DNA of 64,000 bases from the NCBI GenBank assembly GCA_965213905.1, contig OZ243922.1:2170001-2234000 (forward strand), read 5' to 3'. Position numbers and translations under genes: made by a program. Shown here in pieces: positions 43,135-51,611 of this stretch (position 1 is its first letter; each line of letters begins with the position of its first letter). This DNA is from SIRX01 sp965213905 (GTDB taxonomy: Bacteria > Actinomycetota > Rubrobacteria > Rubrobacterales > Rubrobacteraceae). The notes beneath the pieces are model-generated. The model had not been told where the DNA came from. It did no database searches and saw only the letters and a program-made list of their open reading frames with translations.

Positions 43135-44910
43135 TCAGGCCCCGATAAGCTGGCTTTTGGCGAGTTCCCGGTAGAGCGGGTCGGAGTTCACGAGTTCTTC
43201 GTGGGTCCCGACGTTGCCCACCTTTCCTTCGTTCAAGACTATTATCCGGTCGGCGCCCACCACGGTAGAAAGCCGGTGGGCGATAACCATCACGGTGCAG
43301 CGGGTGGAGATCCGATCGATCGCCTCCCGCAACGCCAGTTCGTTTCTGGTGTCCAATTGTGAGGTCACCTCGTCTAAAAGAAGTAACCGGGGCCGGGTGA
43401 GCAGGGTCCGGGCAATGGCTATTCGCTGACGCTCCCCTCCGGAGAGCCTTACGCCGGAATCTCCCACCTCAGTATCGAGGCCTTTCGGAAGCCGGCTTAC
43501 GAAAATCTTCAGGTTGGTTAACTCGAGGATTTCTTCTATCTCTCTTTCCATCGCCCCGGGTCGGGCGTAGAGCAGGTTGGAGAGAATAGTGCCCGCCATT
43601 ACCGGCGCGTCCTGCTCCACATAGCCGATGTTCCCACGCAGGCCGGCGAGCGGCAAGGTGTTCACGTCGGCCCCGTCGAAAACCACCGTCCCGGAACCTA
43701 CCTCGTAGAACCTCTCCAAAAGCGAGAAGACCGTGGATTTGCCCGCCCCGGAAGGGCCGACGAGGGCCGTCCGGGTAAGAGACTGCACTTCGAAGGAGAC
43801 GTTTTGCAGCACCGGACGTCCCGGATCGTAGCCAAAAGTAACACCCTCGAACCGGACGATGGCCCCAGTGATGGCCCCAGTACCCGTCCGCGAGGTCTTC
43901 GAGTCGTCTGTCCGCGGCGGGGATACCTGAGAAGGCTCTGTTGGCGAGTCGAGGACTTCTTTTATCCGGGTGATGGCGGCCAGGCCTTCCTGAAGGTCTG
44001 TGTACGAGGTAACGACCGTGAGCAGCGGCCCGACCAGGTAAAACAGCAAAAGCAGAAACGTCGCCAGGTCCCCTAACGAAAGCGCCCCCGAGGCCAGACG
44101 CGCCGTCCCGAGTGCCAACACGAGCACCAGAGAAGCCTGGAGCGCCACGATGCTCGACGGGTACGCGATGGCCTCTAACCGGGCTATCCGTACCCCGGCT
44201 TCGTACGCCGCCCGGGCTTCGGAGGAGATGTTCTCCTCTTCACGCTCTTCGGCGCCGCTCACCTTGACCGTCCGTATGGCCCCGAGCGCGCGTTCCAGCG
44301 CGGCCCCGAGCCTGCCAACGTTGCGCTGGGCCTCCTCGCTAGCAGTTCTTATCCTGGAAGAGATGGAGAGTACGGCGACAGCGGCAACCAGCACGCAAGA
44401 AAGCGCCACGGCGAACAATAAAGGGGCGATGTAGGCCATAAGCGCCACCGCCCCGACGAACGTGAGGATACCGCCGAGCAGGCTGGTTACGCTCTCTGTA
44501 AGGGCCGTACGGAGCAGGGTCGTATCGTTGCCGACCCGGGAGAGCAGGTCGCCGACCCGGAGCCGGTCGTGGGCGCCCACCGGCAACCGCAACAAATGCC
44601 CGACGAGCCGCCGGCGCAACCCCAAGACGATCCCCTCCCCGCTCTTGCCCAGCACGTACCCCTGGACCCCCGAAAGCCCCGCCCCGAAAACAAACAGCGC
44701 GACGAGCACCGCCACCAACCCCCAGATAGGGCGGCCGTTCGTCACGGCGTCTATGACGTAGCCCGTTACGAGCGGCTGCGCCAGCGCCGCCAGCGTCGCG
44801 AGGATGCTCAAGACCAGGGCGAACCCCAGCGCCGTCCGCTGGGGCTTGGTAAACGCCAGCAGCTCCTTCAGGGTGGCCCTTTGCGTGTTGTCTGGTCTTT
44901 GTTCGCCCAT
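43135..44910 (-). CDS. ABC transporter, fused transmembrane and ATPase domains (MdlB/MsbA-like exporter)
   Basis: 591 residues from ATG 44910, which has the strong GGAGGAG site; longer upstream starts would run through the Clp_N gene. Six transmembrane helices lie in residues 20-300 (first two: FALVLSILATLAALAQPL and LVAVLVALFVFGAGL). The ATPase domain has Walker A GPSGAGKST, signature VRLSGGERQRIAIA, Walker B RLLLLDEVTSQLD and H-loop VIAHRLS. Type IV half-exporters work as dimers and export lipids, drugs or peptides. It is third in an operon with an HTH and a Clp_N protein, so the cargo may be linked to stress. Confidence 0.92.
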   Translation of the reverse strand: MGEQRPDNTQRATLKELLAFTKPQRTALGFALVLSILATLAALAQPLVTGYVIDAVTNGRPIWGLVAVLVALFVFGAGLSGVQGYVLGKSGEGIVLGLRRRLVGHLLRLPVGAHDRLRVGDLLSRVGNDTTLLRTALTESVTSLLGGILTFVGAVALMAYIAPLLFAVALSCVLVAAVAVLSISSRIRTASEEAQRNVGRLGAALERALGAIRTVKVSGAEEREEENISSEARAAYEAGVRIARLEAIAYPSSIVALQASLVLVLALGTARLASGALSLGDLATFLLLLFYLVGPLLTVVTSYTDLQEGLAAITRIKEVLDSPTEPSQVSPPRTDDSKTSRTGTGAITGAIVRFEGVTFGYDPGRPVLQNVSFEVQSLTRTALVGPSGAGKSTVFSLLERFYEVGSGTVVFDGADVNTLPLAGLRGNIGYVEQDAPVMAGTILSNLLYARPGAMEREIEEILELTNLKIFVSRLPKGLDTEVGDSGVRLSGGERQRIAIARTLLTRPRLLLLDEVTSQLDTRNELALREAIDRISTRCTVMVIAHRLSTVVGADRIIVLNEGKVGNVGTHEELVNSDPLYRELAKSQLIGA

Positions 44911-44956
44911 CAACTCCTCCGAGGCCAACACAGTCTCAAGCCTTATCGTTCGGGCA

Positions 44957-45466
44957 CTAGACTGCCTCTCGTCCGTGCAACTCGAGCAGCCGCTCCTCCA
45001 GCATTTCGGCCGAAACACCCAGGCGGGCGAGCATTCTAACGGCTGTACCGTCCTGGTTGCGTAATATACCGAGCAATACGTGTGCGGTGCTGATGTAGTT
45101 GCGCCGGAGTCGTACTGCTTCCCCAAGCGCCTGTTCTAAGGCCTTCTTCGCCAGGGGGGAGAAGGGAGCCTGATGACCGCCAAAGATACTCATGTCGAAA
45201 GCTTCACCCACCTCCCGGCGGATGTCCTCAAGGGAGATTCCGACCGAAGAGAGTGCTTCCGAGAGCATTTGTTCAGATTCCTCTCTCGCCGCTTCTAGGG
45301 TTACGCCCAGCGATGAGAGTGCCGCCGCGGCTTCGCTATCCTCGGCGCGCAAGATGCCGAGCAAAAGGTCCTCGTCGCCTATTGAATCGTGACCCAGTGC
45401 CCGGGCCTCATCCTCAGCGTCGCGCACGCACGTGCGGGCTTCTTTTGCGAAACGGTTAAAAATCAC
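44957..45466 (-). CDS. Stand-alone Clp N-terminal domain protein
   Basis: 169 residues, consisting only of the double Clp_N repeat found at the start of ClpC/ClpA. Repeat 1 (1-72) is FNRFAKEARTCVRDAEDEARALGHDSIGDEDLLLGIL; repeat 2 (about 78-160) has PFSPLAKKALEQALGEAVRLRRNYISTAHVLLGILR. No AAA+ ATPase domain follows. Such domains bind adaptors or substrates for Clp unfoldases, so this may compete with or deliver to ClpC. It follows the HTH gene by 5 nt and precedes the ABC exporter by 46 nt. Its function is not established. Confidence 0.9.
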   Translation of the reverse strand: MIFNRFAKEARTCVRDAEDEARALGHDSIGDEDLLLGILRAEDSEAAAALSSLGVTLEAAREESEQMLSEALSSVGISLEDIRREVGEAFDMSIFGGHQAPFSPLAKKALEQALGEAVRLRRNYISTAHVLLGILRNQDGTAVRMLARLGVSAEMLEERLLELHGREAV

Positions 45467-45471
45467 TCGTA

Positions 45472-45720
45472 CTACCCCTTTCTGCCCGGAGACCCTCCGG
45501 GATACCTTTCCCGGAGCCTTTTCGCGTGCTTTTTGTGCACCGCCTGCTTACTGACGCCCAAGACCTCGGCGATCCGGGCCCACGACCACCCCGCAACGAT
45601 AGCGTTCTCGACCTGCGCAGCTTCCAATGCCTCCAGGGTCCGCCTTAAAGCCACCACGGCCTCTAGCCCTTCCCGCGGGTCGTCCGGTCCACCAACCTTG
45701 GTTCTCGTCGTTTCGTTCAT
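45472..45720 (-). CDS. Small helix-turn-helix regulator paired with Clp_N protein
   Basis: 82 residues. Residues about 36-70 hold a helix-turn-helix (SWARIAEVLGVSKQAVHKKH) with a basic C-terminal tail. Proteins of this size beside a Clp_N gene recur in actinobacteria. Its own promoter overlaps two GTCAA-N6-TTGAC dyads, which suggests autoregulation. The -10 box TAAAAT ends 6 nt before the ATG and no ribosome site is present, so the mRNA is probably leaderless. Confidence 0.85.
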   Translation of the reverse strand: MNETTRTKVGGPDDPREGLEAVVALRRTLEALEAAQVENAIVAGWSWARIAEVLGVSKQAVHKKHAKRLRERYPGGSPGRKG

Positions 45721-45722
45721 GC

Positions 45723-45766
45723 GTCAATTTTAGTTGACGTAATCGGGCATGTCAACATATATTGAC
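45723..45766. promoter_or_regulatory. Promoter with two GTCAA-N6-TTGAC operators for HTH/Clp_N/ABC operon
   Basis: Two identical dyads are present: GTCAA-TTTTAG-TTGAC (45723-45738) and GTCAA-CATATA-TTGAC (45751-45766), centres 28 bp apart. Read on the minus strand, TTGACA (45755-45750), 17 nt and TAAAAT (45732-45727) form a near-consensus promoter. One dyad covers the -10 and start, the other the -35. Occupation of both would block RNA polymerase. Confidence 0.8.
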
Positions 45767-45798
45767 GAGATTATTCGTTCTATCGAAGCCAAGTTGGT

Positions 45799-45815
45799 GT
45801 GAGATACAATCTCAC
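45799..45815. promoter_or_regulatory. Perfect palindrome over the trmFO -10 box
   Basis: GTGAGAT-ACA-ATCTCAC is a perfect 7-3-7 dyad that contains a -10-like TACAAT (45805-45810), 34 nt before trmFO. It may be a repressor site or an RNA hairpin in the leader; the -35 is not clear. Confidence 0.6.
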
Positions 45816-45848
45816 GGTTCCAATTAAAGATTTTCGAGAGGTGAACGC

Positions 45849-47165
45849 ATGGCGGACGTAACGGTTATAGGTGGTGGGCTTGCGGGTAGCGAGGCTGCCT
45901 GGCAGGCGGCGGAGGCCGGATGCTTTGTCGAGCTTTGGGAGATGCGGCCCGTAAAGCAGACCCCGGCCCACTACACGGAGCACTTCGCCGAACTCGTCTG
46001 CTCCAACTCGTTGGGAAATATGTCTCTGACCACGGCGTCCGGGCTTTTGAAGGAAGAGTTGCGGCGGCTCGGCTCCGTGGTGCTGCGCTGCGCCGACGAG
46101 AACGCCGTGCCGGCCGGTGGTGCATTGGGTGTGGCGCGGGAAGGCTTTCCGCGGGCTGTTACGGAGACGGTCCAAGACCATCCGAACATAGAGGTGATCC
46201 GGGCCGAAGCCACAGACCTGCCCGACGGCCCGGCCGTCGTCGCCTCCGGGCCACTGACCTCTGACGCCCTTGCGGAAAAGGTCATCGCACTCTCCGGCGA
46301 GACGCTCTTTTTCTACGACGCCGCCTCCCCGATAATCTTCCGCGAGTCCCTGGACGAAGAAACCGTCTACCTGGCCTCCCGCTACGGCAAAGGCGAGGCA
46401 GCATACCTCAACTGTCCGATGAACGAGGAGCAGTACTATTCCTTCATCGAGGCGCTCACGACCGCCGAACTCTCCCCGATAAAAGACTTCGAAGAAGACA
46501 TGTACTTCGAGGGTTGTCTACCCGTAGAGGTCATAGCCCGGCGCGGCCCCGAAACCCTCCGCTTCGGCCCGATGAAGCCGGTCGGCCTGCCGGACCCGCG
46601 CACCGGCGAAGAGCCATACGCCGTCGTCCAGCTCCGCCAAGACGACGAAGTAGGCCGGTTGTTCAACATGGTCGGTTTTCAGACGCGGCTCAAATGGGGC
46701 GAACAGAAGCGGGTGTTCCGCATGATCCCCGGTTTAGAGAACGCCGACTTCGCCCGCATGGGCGTCATGCACCGCAACACCTACCTCCGCTCCAACGAGA
46801 TCCTCGACACCACCATGCGTCTCCGAACCGGCGAGCCGGTCTTCTTCGCCGGCCAGCTAACCGGCGTCGAAGGCTACGTCGAGAGCACCGCGATGGGCCT
46901 CATAGCCGGCACCAACGCCGCCCGCCTCGCCCGCGACGAAGAACCAATCGAACTGCCGCACGACACCATGACCGGCGCCCTGGCCCACTACATCACCGTC
47001 AAAGAAGGCACGCTCCAGCCCATAAACTCCAATTGGGGCCTCGTACCTACGGTCCCGAAAAAAGAGAACGGCCGTCGCCTCTCAAAACCCGAACGCCGGG
47101 AACGGCAGGCACAGATGGCGCTCGAAAAGTTGGATAGTTTTCTCGGTGTTGGGGTGGCCGGTTGA
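45849..47165 (+). CDS. trmFO: Folate/FAD-dependent tRNA uracil-54 C5-methyltransferase
   Basis: 438 residues. TrmFO makes T54 in tRNA with methylenetetrahydrofolate and FADH2. The N-terminal FAD motif is VIGGGLAGSEAAWQAAEAG, followed by LWEMRPVKQTPAHYTEHFAELVCSNSLGN with the conserved Cys, FYDAASPII, YFEGCLPVEVIARRGPETLRFGPMKPVGL with the second Cys, and GQLTGVEGYVESTAMGL. GAGAGGTGA precedes the ATG. It is divergent from the HTH/Clp_N operon. Confidence 0.97.
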   Translation: MADVTVIGGGLAGSEAAWQAAEAGCFVELWEMRPVKQTPAHYTEHFAELVCSNSLGNMSLTTASGLLKEELRRLGSVVLRCADENAVPAGGALGVAREGFPRAVTETVQDHPNIEVIRAEATDLPDGPAVVASGPLTSDALAEKVIALSGETLFFYDAASPIIFRESLDEETVYLASRYGKGEAAYLNCPMNEEQYYSFIEALTTAELSPIKDFEEDMYFEGCLPVEVIARRGPETLRFGPMKPVGLPDPRTGEEPYAVVQLRQDDEVGRLFNMVGFQTRLKWGEQKRVFRMIPGLENADFARMGVMHRNTYLRSNEILDTTMRLRTGEPVFFAGQLTGVEGYVESTAMGLIAGTNAARLARDEEPIELPHDTMTGALAHYITVKEGTLQPINSNWGLVPTVPKKENGRRLSKPERRERQAQMALEKLDSFLGVGVAG

Positions 47166-47274
47166 GCGGGTTCCGTTCGATTGGATGCAGATAATGAACC
47201 GAAATGAAGACGCTAAATTGCTTCAGTGTCCGGCGCGGGGACTCGGTGCTCCGCACAGCTGCTCAGGAGATTAG

Positions 47275-49176
47275 ATGGCGGCGTATTCGTACCAAAGAAA
47301 TATGTCTCTCCATGAGGGAAATACCTATGCTTTACTCACCGCGGTTGCTGACAACGCCACTAAAGAGGCCGACCGGGTTATTCTCGAAGCTATCCACCAC
47401 GCGGCACCAGAGCTTAGCGAGTTCAACTCGCCGGTGCTACTCAAGGTTCCTCGGGCTGAGAGAGCTTTTGAGATTATTCTCTCCAATGTTGAGGATGAAC
47501 TCCTCCGCTTGTGCGCCAGGCATGACTACCGGCGGCTACTTCACGTTTCGCGTCTTTGCTCTATGATCCCAACGCTTATGCGAGAAGACAAAAGCCACGA
47601 AGATCGTAGGATGCGCACGATGAGTGCCGACCGGTGGATACTCAGGCGTGCACCGAGGAGCCTGCCACGTGACTATATGAGGATGATTCCTAACGATTAC
47701 CAACTGATGCCTGTACCCAAGGCGCTTTGTCATGGTGCTGCTAAGATCCATGTGCTGGCGCACTTTCATCAGCGCTTGGTAGTAGAGAGGTCCCGATTTA
47801 ATTTTATGCGGCTCGTGTCCGCTAGGAACAGAGTGCCGGGTCCCACAATGCGTCTACACGAGGATACTACTGTTGGATGGGAGAAGATCGCAAGCGAACT
47901 CTACGGTTCTTTGATTCTGTTCTATGAACGTGGCCAGCATGTGAGTGAGACGCTAGCTTGGTGGGGAATGGCAAGCGTAGCGGCAGGTAATGAGTCTTTC
48001 GCTCTGAGCGCCGATCCGAACCCCTCCTTCAGCGCAGCGTCACCCGCGTTCTTTCACCCCGCCCCTATAGCTCTCGACGCTTGGCTGGAATACGGGCGGC
48101 GCTTCGGAGATCTCTTCAAGCGCGACACTGGCATGCCGGCGGAGCACTTCTGGGCCATATCGAGGGCTTTAGGAATGTTGGGGCTGGAAGGGACTGGCGG
48201 GGACGACGGTCTGCAACACTGGGTGAGGTTGACCGCTACCGTACCGGTCCGTCGTGAGGAACTTTTGGGCGGTCGCTTAGCATCCCTCGCCGCGACTGAA
48301 CTCAGGGGATTGGACAAGACGGTGAATGCGCAAGAGCTTGAGCAGAGCATCGCACGCTATGTTGGGCTTGCCTCGTCATCTGAAGGAAGCCCCGCGCTGC
48401 GGGCTGCCCGGATGCAGGAGGACAGCAATTCCGACCCCGACGCGCTGAGGAATCCTTTCTACCCTTACATGATCCACGGCACAGACCAGCATGACTACTG
48501 GATCGTAGACTACCTCGCAACGATCCCGTTTATTAGGGGCGTGGTCAACGAGATTGAGTTCTCGGACAGTACCACGTCTTCCCGTCAGCAAGATGCTTAC
48601 TTACGCACTTCTGTGTTTGATGCTCACTTGGCGAAGGAGCTCACGAGCGTGCCGGGATATGTAGCGGCGCTCACAGCTCACAGGGATGATCCAGATTTGC
48701 CGAACGTACCCTTCTCCTTTAACGCCGATGCAGAGCATCGAGAGATAGACATACCAGTGCGACTTGGAGAAGTTTTAATAGCCGTGCAGACTTGGACACC
48801 GACCGTCAACGAGAAAACCAGGGCAGGCGAACGGCGTGCGCTGGAAAGTAGATGGAATAACGCTAGGAACAAACTGAAAGATACCGACAAGAAGTACACC
48901 GACTATCTGCTGCATCACGATGAGGGCCGTAGACTCATGGTGGAAGAAGGATTACGGTATGTGCTCCCCGTGCTGTGTGGACCTTATGCAGAGCTATTAG
49001 TTTCTATCAAAGAGAAATTCTGGTTACGATACCCACGTTTCGGCGTTGAAGGCGGGCTGGAAGGAGCCATGCCGCGTGTGCTCACGCCAGTCGAGTTATT
49101 GAATTTCTTAGAAAGTGCTACTGAGCCGGAGCTCCGGTCAATTTGCGAGCAAGAAGGCTGGATCCTAAAAGACTAG
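47275..49176 (+). CDS. Unrecognised 633-residue protein, possible degenerate nuclease-like domain
   Basis: 633 residues, no family recognised. It is soluble, with no signal peptide and no transmembrane segment. Codon use is less GC-rich than in its neighbours (many A/T-ending codons), which hints at transfer. Residues 488-507 read HREIDIPVRLGEVLIAVQTW. This resembles the E-x-D...E-x-K core of PD-(D/E)xK nucleases, but the E-x-K position is Q505-T506-W507, so catalysis is doubtful. A Lys/Arg-rich helix follows (RWNNARNKLKDTDKKYTDYL). ATG with a CAGGAG site 5 nt upstream. Single-gene unit between trmFO and ddl. Confidence 0.75.
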   Translation: MAAYSYQRNMSLHEGNTYALLTAVADNATKEADRVILEAIHHAAPELSEFNSPVLLKVPRAERAFEIILSNVEDELLRLCARHDYRRLLHVSRLCSMIPTLMREDKSHEDRRMRTMSADRWILRRAPRSLPRDYMRMIPNDYQLMPVPKALCHGAAKIHVLAHFHQRLVVERSRFNFMRLVSARNRVPGPTMRLHEDTTVGWEKIASELYGSLILFYERGQHVSETLAWWGMASVAAGNESFALSADPNPSFSAASPAFFHPAPIALDAWLEYGRRFGDLFKRDTGMPAEHFWAISRALGMLGLEGTGGDDGLQHWVRLTATVPVRREELLGGRLASLAATELRGLDKTVNAQELEQSIARYVGLASSSEGSPALRAARMQEDSNSDPDALRNPFYPYMIHGTDQHDYWIVDYLATIPFIRGVVNEIEFSDSTTSSRQQDAYLRTSVFDAHLAKELTSVPGYVAALTAHRDDPDLPNVPFSFNADAEHREIDIPVRLGEVLIAVQTWTPTVNEKTRAGERRALESRWNNARNKLKDTDKKYTDYLLHHDEGRRLMVEEGLRYVLPVLCGPYAELLVSIKEKFWLRYPRFGVEGGLEGAMPRVLTPVELLNFLESATEPELRSICEQEGWILKD

Positions 49177-49242
49177 AGATTGGTCACGCGAGCACCAAAG
49201 GTAAAACACCCGAGATACGGTGGCTCATACCAATCGACTAGT

Positions 49243-50199
49243 TCACAGCTTAGCCGAAGTCTCGGCGTTCAGTGCTGCGTCCAGGATAGTTTCGATCAGG
49301 TTTTCGAAGGTGTAGCCGGCGTTCTCTGCGGCCATGGGGAAGGTTGAAGTTTCGGTGAAACCGGGGATGGTTTTTACGTCGAGGACTTGCGGGGTGTCGT
49401 TTTCCAGGATCATGTCTACCCGGGCGAAGCTCGTGCAGCCCAGGGCGTCGTAGGTGGCGAGGGCCGTTTCTTCTACAAGGGATGTGAGCTCTTCCGGTAT
49501 CTCGGGTGGAATGGCGAAGTTGGTCTCGCCGGGAGTGTATTTTGCCTCGAAGTTGTACGCGCCGTCTCGGGGACGTATCTCTACTAAGCCTAGAATTCTA
49601 GGTTTTTCTCCAGCAGGCTCCATTATTGGGGCGGAGATCTCGGTTCCTTCCACCCACCGCTCCAGCAGTATCTTCGCGTCGTAGCCGAATGCTTCGTAGA
49701 CGGCGTCCAGGAGCTCGCCCGATTCTTCGACCCGCGTCAATCCGAAGCTGGAACCCTCTCGGGCCGGCTTGACCGCGAGCGGGTAGCCCAAAGAGTCCGC
49801 GGCGGTGTTGAGGGCTGCTGCGGCGCCCATCTCGTTCATCGCCCGCCGGAGAAAGGTGCGGAAGGGGGCTGTTTGGATGCCGGCGGCCTGGAGTGCCCGC
49901 TTGGCGTAGTCTTTGTCCATGCAACGGATAGAGGAAAGCGGGCCGCTGCCGGTGTACAGGATACCGAGGGTTTCCAGCAGAGCCTGGATCGTGCCGTCTT
50001 CGCCGCCGGGACCGTGCAGGCAGATAAACGCCGCGTCTGGGTCGAGATCCATTAGCGTCTCAGTGGTCGAAACTTCGATGTCTAGCGGGTGTACTTCGTG
50101 GCCGAGACGTTCGAGGGCGTACCGGACCCGCCGGCCGGTAAGGAAAGATACGTCCCGTTCCATAGAGGTTCCGCCGAGCAGTACCGCGACGCGCGCCAC
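49243..50199 (-). CDS. ddl: D-alanine--D-alanine ligase family protein with altered metal site
   Basis: 318 residues, ATP-grasp. Ddl joins two D-alanines for peptidoglycan. Family blocks are VAVLLGGTSMERDVSFLTG, FICLHGPGGEDGTIQALLE, GILYTGSG, YPLAVKPAREGSSFGLTRV and ILLERWVEGTEI. The metal-binding end reads FARVDMILEN...LDVKTIPGFTETSTFP. Asp262 is kept, but the usual Glu-x-Asn is Asp274-Val-Lys276, so one Mg ligand is a lysine. This could change activity or specificity. It starts 8 nt from the end of an aminotransferase gene on the same strand. Confidence 0.9.
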   Translation of the reverse strand: MARVAVLLGGTSMERDVSFLTGRRVRYALERLGHEVHPLDIEVSTTETLMDLDPDAAFICLHGPGGEDGTIQALLETLGILYTGSGPLSSIRCMDKDYAKRALQAAGIQTAPFRTFLRRAMNEMGAAAALNTAADSLGYPLAVKPAREGSSFGLTRVEESGELLDAVYEAFGYDAKILLERWVEGTEISAPIMEPAGEKPRILGLVEIRPRDGAYNFEAKYTPGETNFAIPPEIPEELTSLVEETALATYDALGCTSFARVDMILENDTPQVLDVKTIPGFTETSTFPMAAENAGYTFENLIETILDAALNAETSAKL

Positions 50200-50206
50200 G
50201 GCCGGC

Positions 50207-51520
50207 TTAACTTTCCGTGCCGACGGCGGAGCTCCGGCGGGCGTCCTGACGCGAGCCTTGCTGGGAGCCGCGTTCCAGGTCGCTGCGGAGCTTCATGTGG
50301 TCCCGGATCACCTCGGCCAAAAGCTCTATGCCGCGCCTTATCTTCTCCGGCTCCACGAACGAGAAGTTGAGCCGCATGCAGTTCTTGCCCTCGCCGCCGG
50401 CGTAGAAACCTTCGCCCGGCACGTAGGCCACGTTACGCGCTATGGCCCGCGGCAGCATGTTGGTCGCGTCCAGGTACGACGGCATCGTGGCCCACACAAA
50501 GAGGCCGCCCTCCGGATGCGTCCAGTGGACTTCCTTCGGCATGAACTCGGCCAGGGCGTCGAGCATCGCGTTGCGGCGCTCGCGGTAGATGGAGTTCTGG
50601 CGTTTTATGTAAGAGCGCCAGTCGGCGTGTTGGAAGTAAGAGGTGATCATCATCTGCGCCAGGTTCGAGGAGCAGAGGTCCGCTCCCTGCTTGCCGATGT
50701 TGATCTTGTGCAAAATCCCCGGCTGCGCGTGAACCCACCCGAGCCGCACCCCCGGCGCGAAGATCTTCGAGAACGTCCCCAGATACACTACCCGGTCCAC
50801 ACCACCCTCGTCCTCTTTCTCTATCTGGGAGAGCGTCGGCAGAGCCTCGCCCTCGAAGCGGAGCATCCCGTATGGATTGTCCTCGATGATGATGAGGTCG
50901 AACTCGCGGGCGATCTGGAGCAGTTCCCGGCGACGCTCGACGGCCATCGTTACCCCGGTGGGGTTCTGGAAGTTCGGGACGGTATAGATGAACTTTACGT
51001 GGACGCCCTGCTTGCGGGCCTTGTTGAGACCTTCGCGGGCAGCCGAGGGGATCATGCCGGCCCGGTCCATCGGAACGTGCAGCACCTTCGGCCGATAAGC
51101 GGCGAAGGCGTTCAGTGCCCCGGCGTAAGTCGGGCCTTCGCACAGAATGGCGTCGCCCTCGTCCAGAAAGACTTTCGCAACGAGGTCGAGGCCTTGCTGG
51201 GCGCCGGTCGTAGTGAAGATGTCCTCGTGGTCGGCCTGGACGCCCTCGGCGTCCATCACGTCCACTATGACGTCTTTTGTGGCTTCGAGGCCCGCCGTGG
51301 GGCCGTACTGGAGAGCCTGGGCCGAGTCGGCGGCGACGTTCTGCGCCACCTCCCGAAATGCTTCTTCGCCGAAGAGTTTGGTGTCCGGGAAGCCGCCGGC
51401 GAGCGAGATGATGCCGGGCCGGGAGAGGGTCGCCATCAGGTCCCGGGTTACCGCCGTTTTCATCCCCTTGACGCGGTTTGCGTAAAGAAAGTCGAAGCGG
51501 TCGAGATCTACGAGCGGCAC
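50207..51520 (-). CDS. PLP-dependent aminotransferase, fold type I (2-aminoadipate/aromatic type)
   Basis: 437 residues from GTG 51520, preceded by AGAGGGACAG; earlier in-frame starts would overlap the divergent ITPase gene. Blocks include ISLAGGFPDTKLFGEEAF, LQYGPTAGLEATKD, FTTTGAQQGLDLVAKVFL, VPNFQNPTGVTM, IIEDNPYGMLRFEG and the PLP lysine in YLGTFSKIFAPGVRLGWVHAQ. It belongs with LysN/KAT-like enzymes related to the MocR C-terminal domain. The substrate is not evident. The C-terminal 30 residues (RGSQQGSRQDARRSSAVG) look disordered. It is transcribed with ddl. Confidence 0.92.
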   Translation of the reverse strand: MPLVDLDRFDFLYANRVKGMKTAVTRDLMATLSRPGIISLAGGFPDTKLFGEEAFREVAQNVAADSAQALQYGPTAGLEATKDVIVDVMDAEGVQADHEDIFTTTGAQQGLDLVAKVFLDEGDAILCEGPTYAGALNAFAAYRPKVLHVPMDRAGMIPSAAREGLNKARKQGVHVKFIYTVPNFQNPTGVTMAVERRRELLQIAREFDLIIIEDNPYGMLRFEGEALPTLSQIEKEDEGGVDRVVYLGTFSKIFAPGVRLGWVHAQPGILHKINIGKQGADLCSSNLAQMMITSYFQHADWRSYIKRQNSIYRERRNAMLDALAEFMPKEVHWTHPEGGLFVWATMPSYLDATNMLPRAIARNVAYVPGEGFYAGGEGKNCMRLNFSFVEPEKIRRGIELLAEVIRDHMKLRSDLERGSQQGSRQDARRSSAVGTES

Positions 51521-51611
51521 TCTCTGTCCCTCTTTTCGGTATCTTTGCTGGTAAAGGCCATTCCGGCGCGACTGTACCACACGGCGACGAACGATTGTAG
51601 ACTCCTGGATC

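Noticed and set aside
44911..45126. N-terminal extension of the ABC exporter by 72 residues.
   Set aside because: It would run through the Clp_N gene out of frame and gives a Cys/Ser-rich sequence. The ATG at 44910 has a strong GGAGGAG site.
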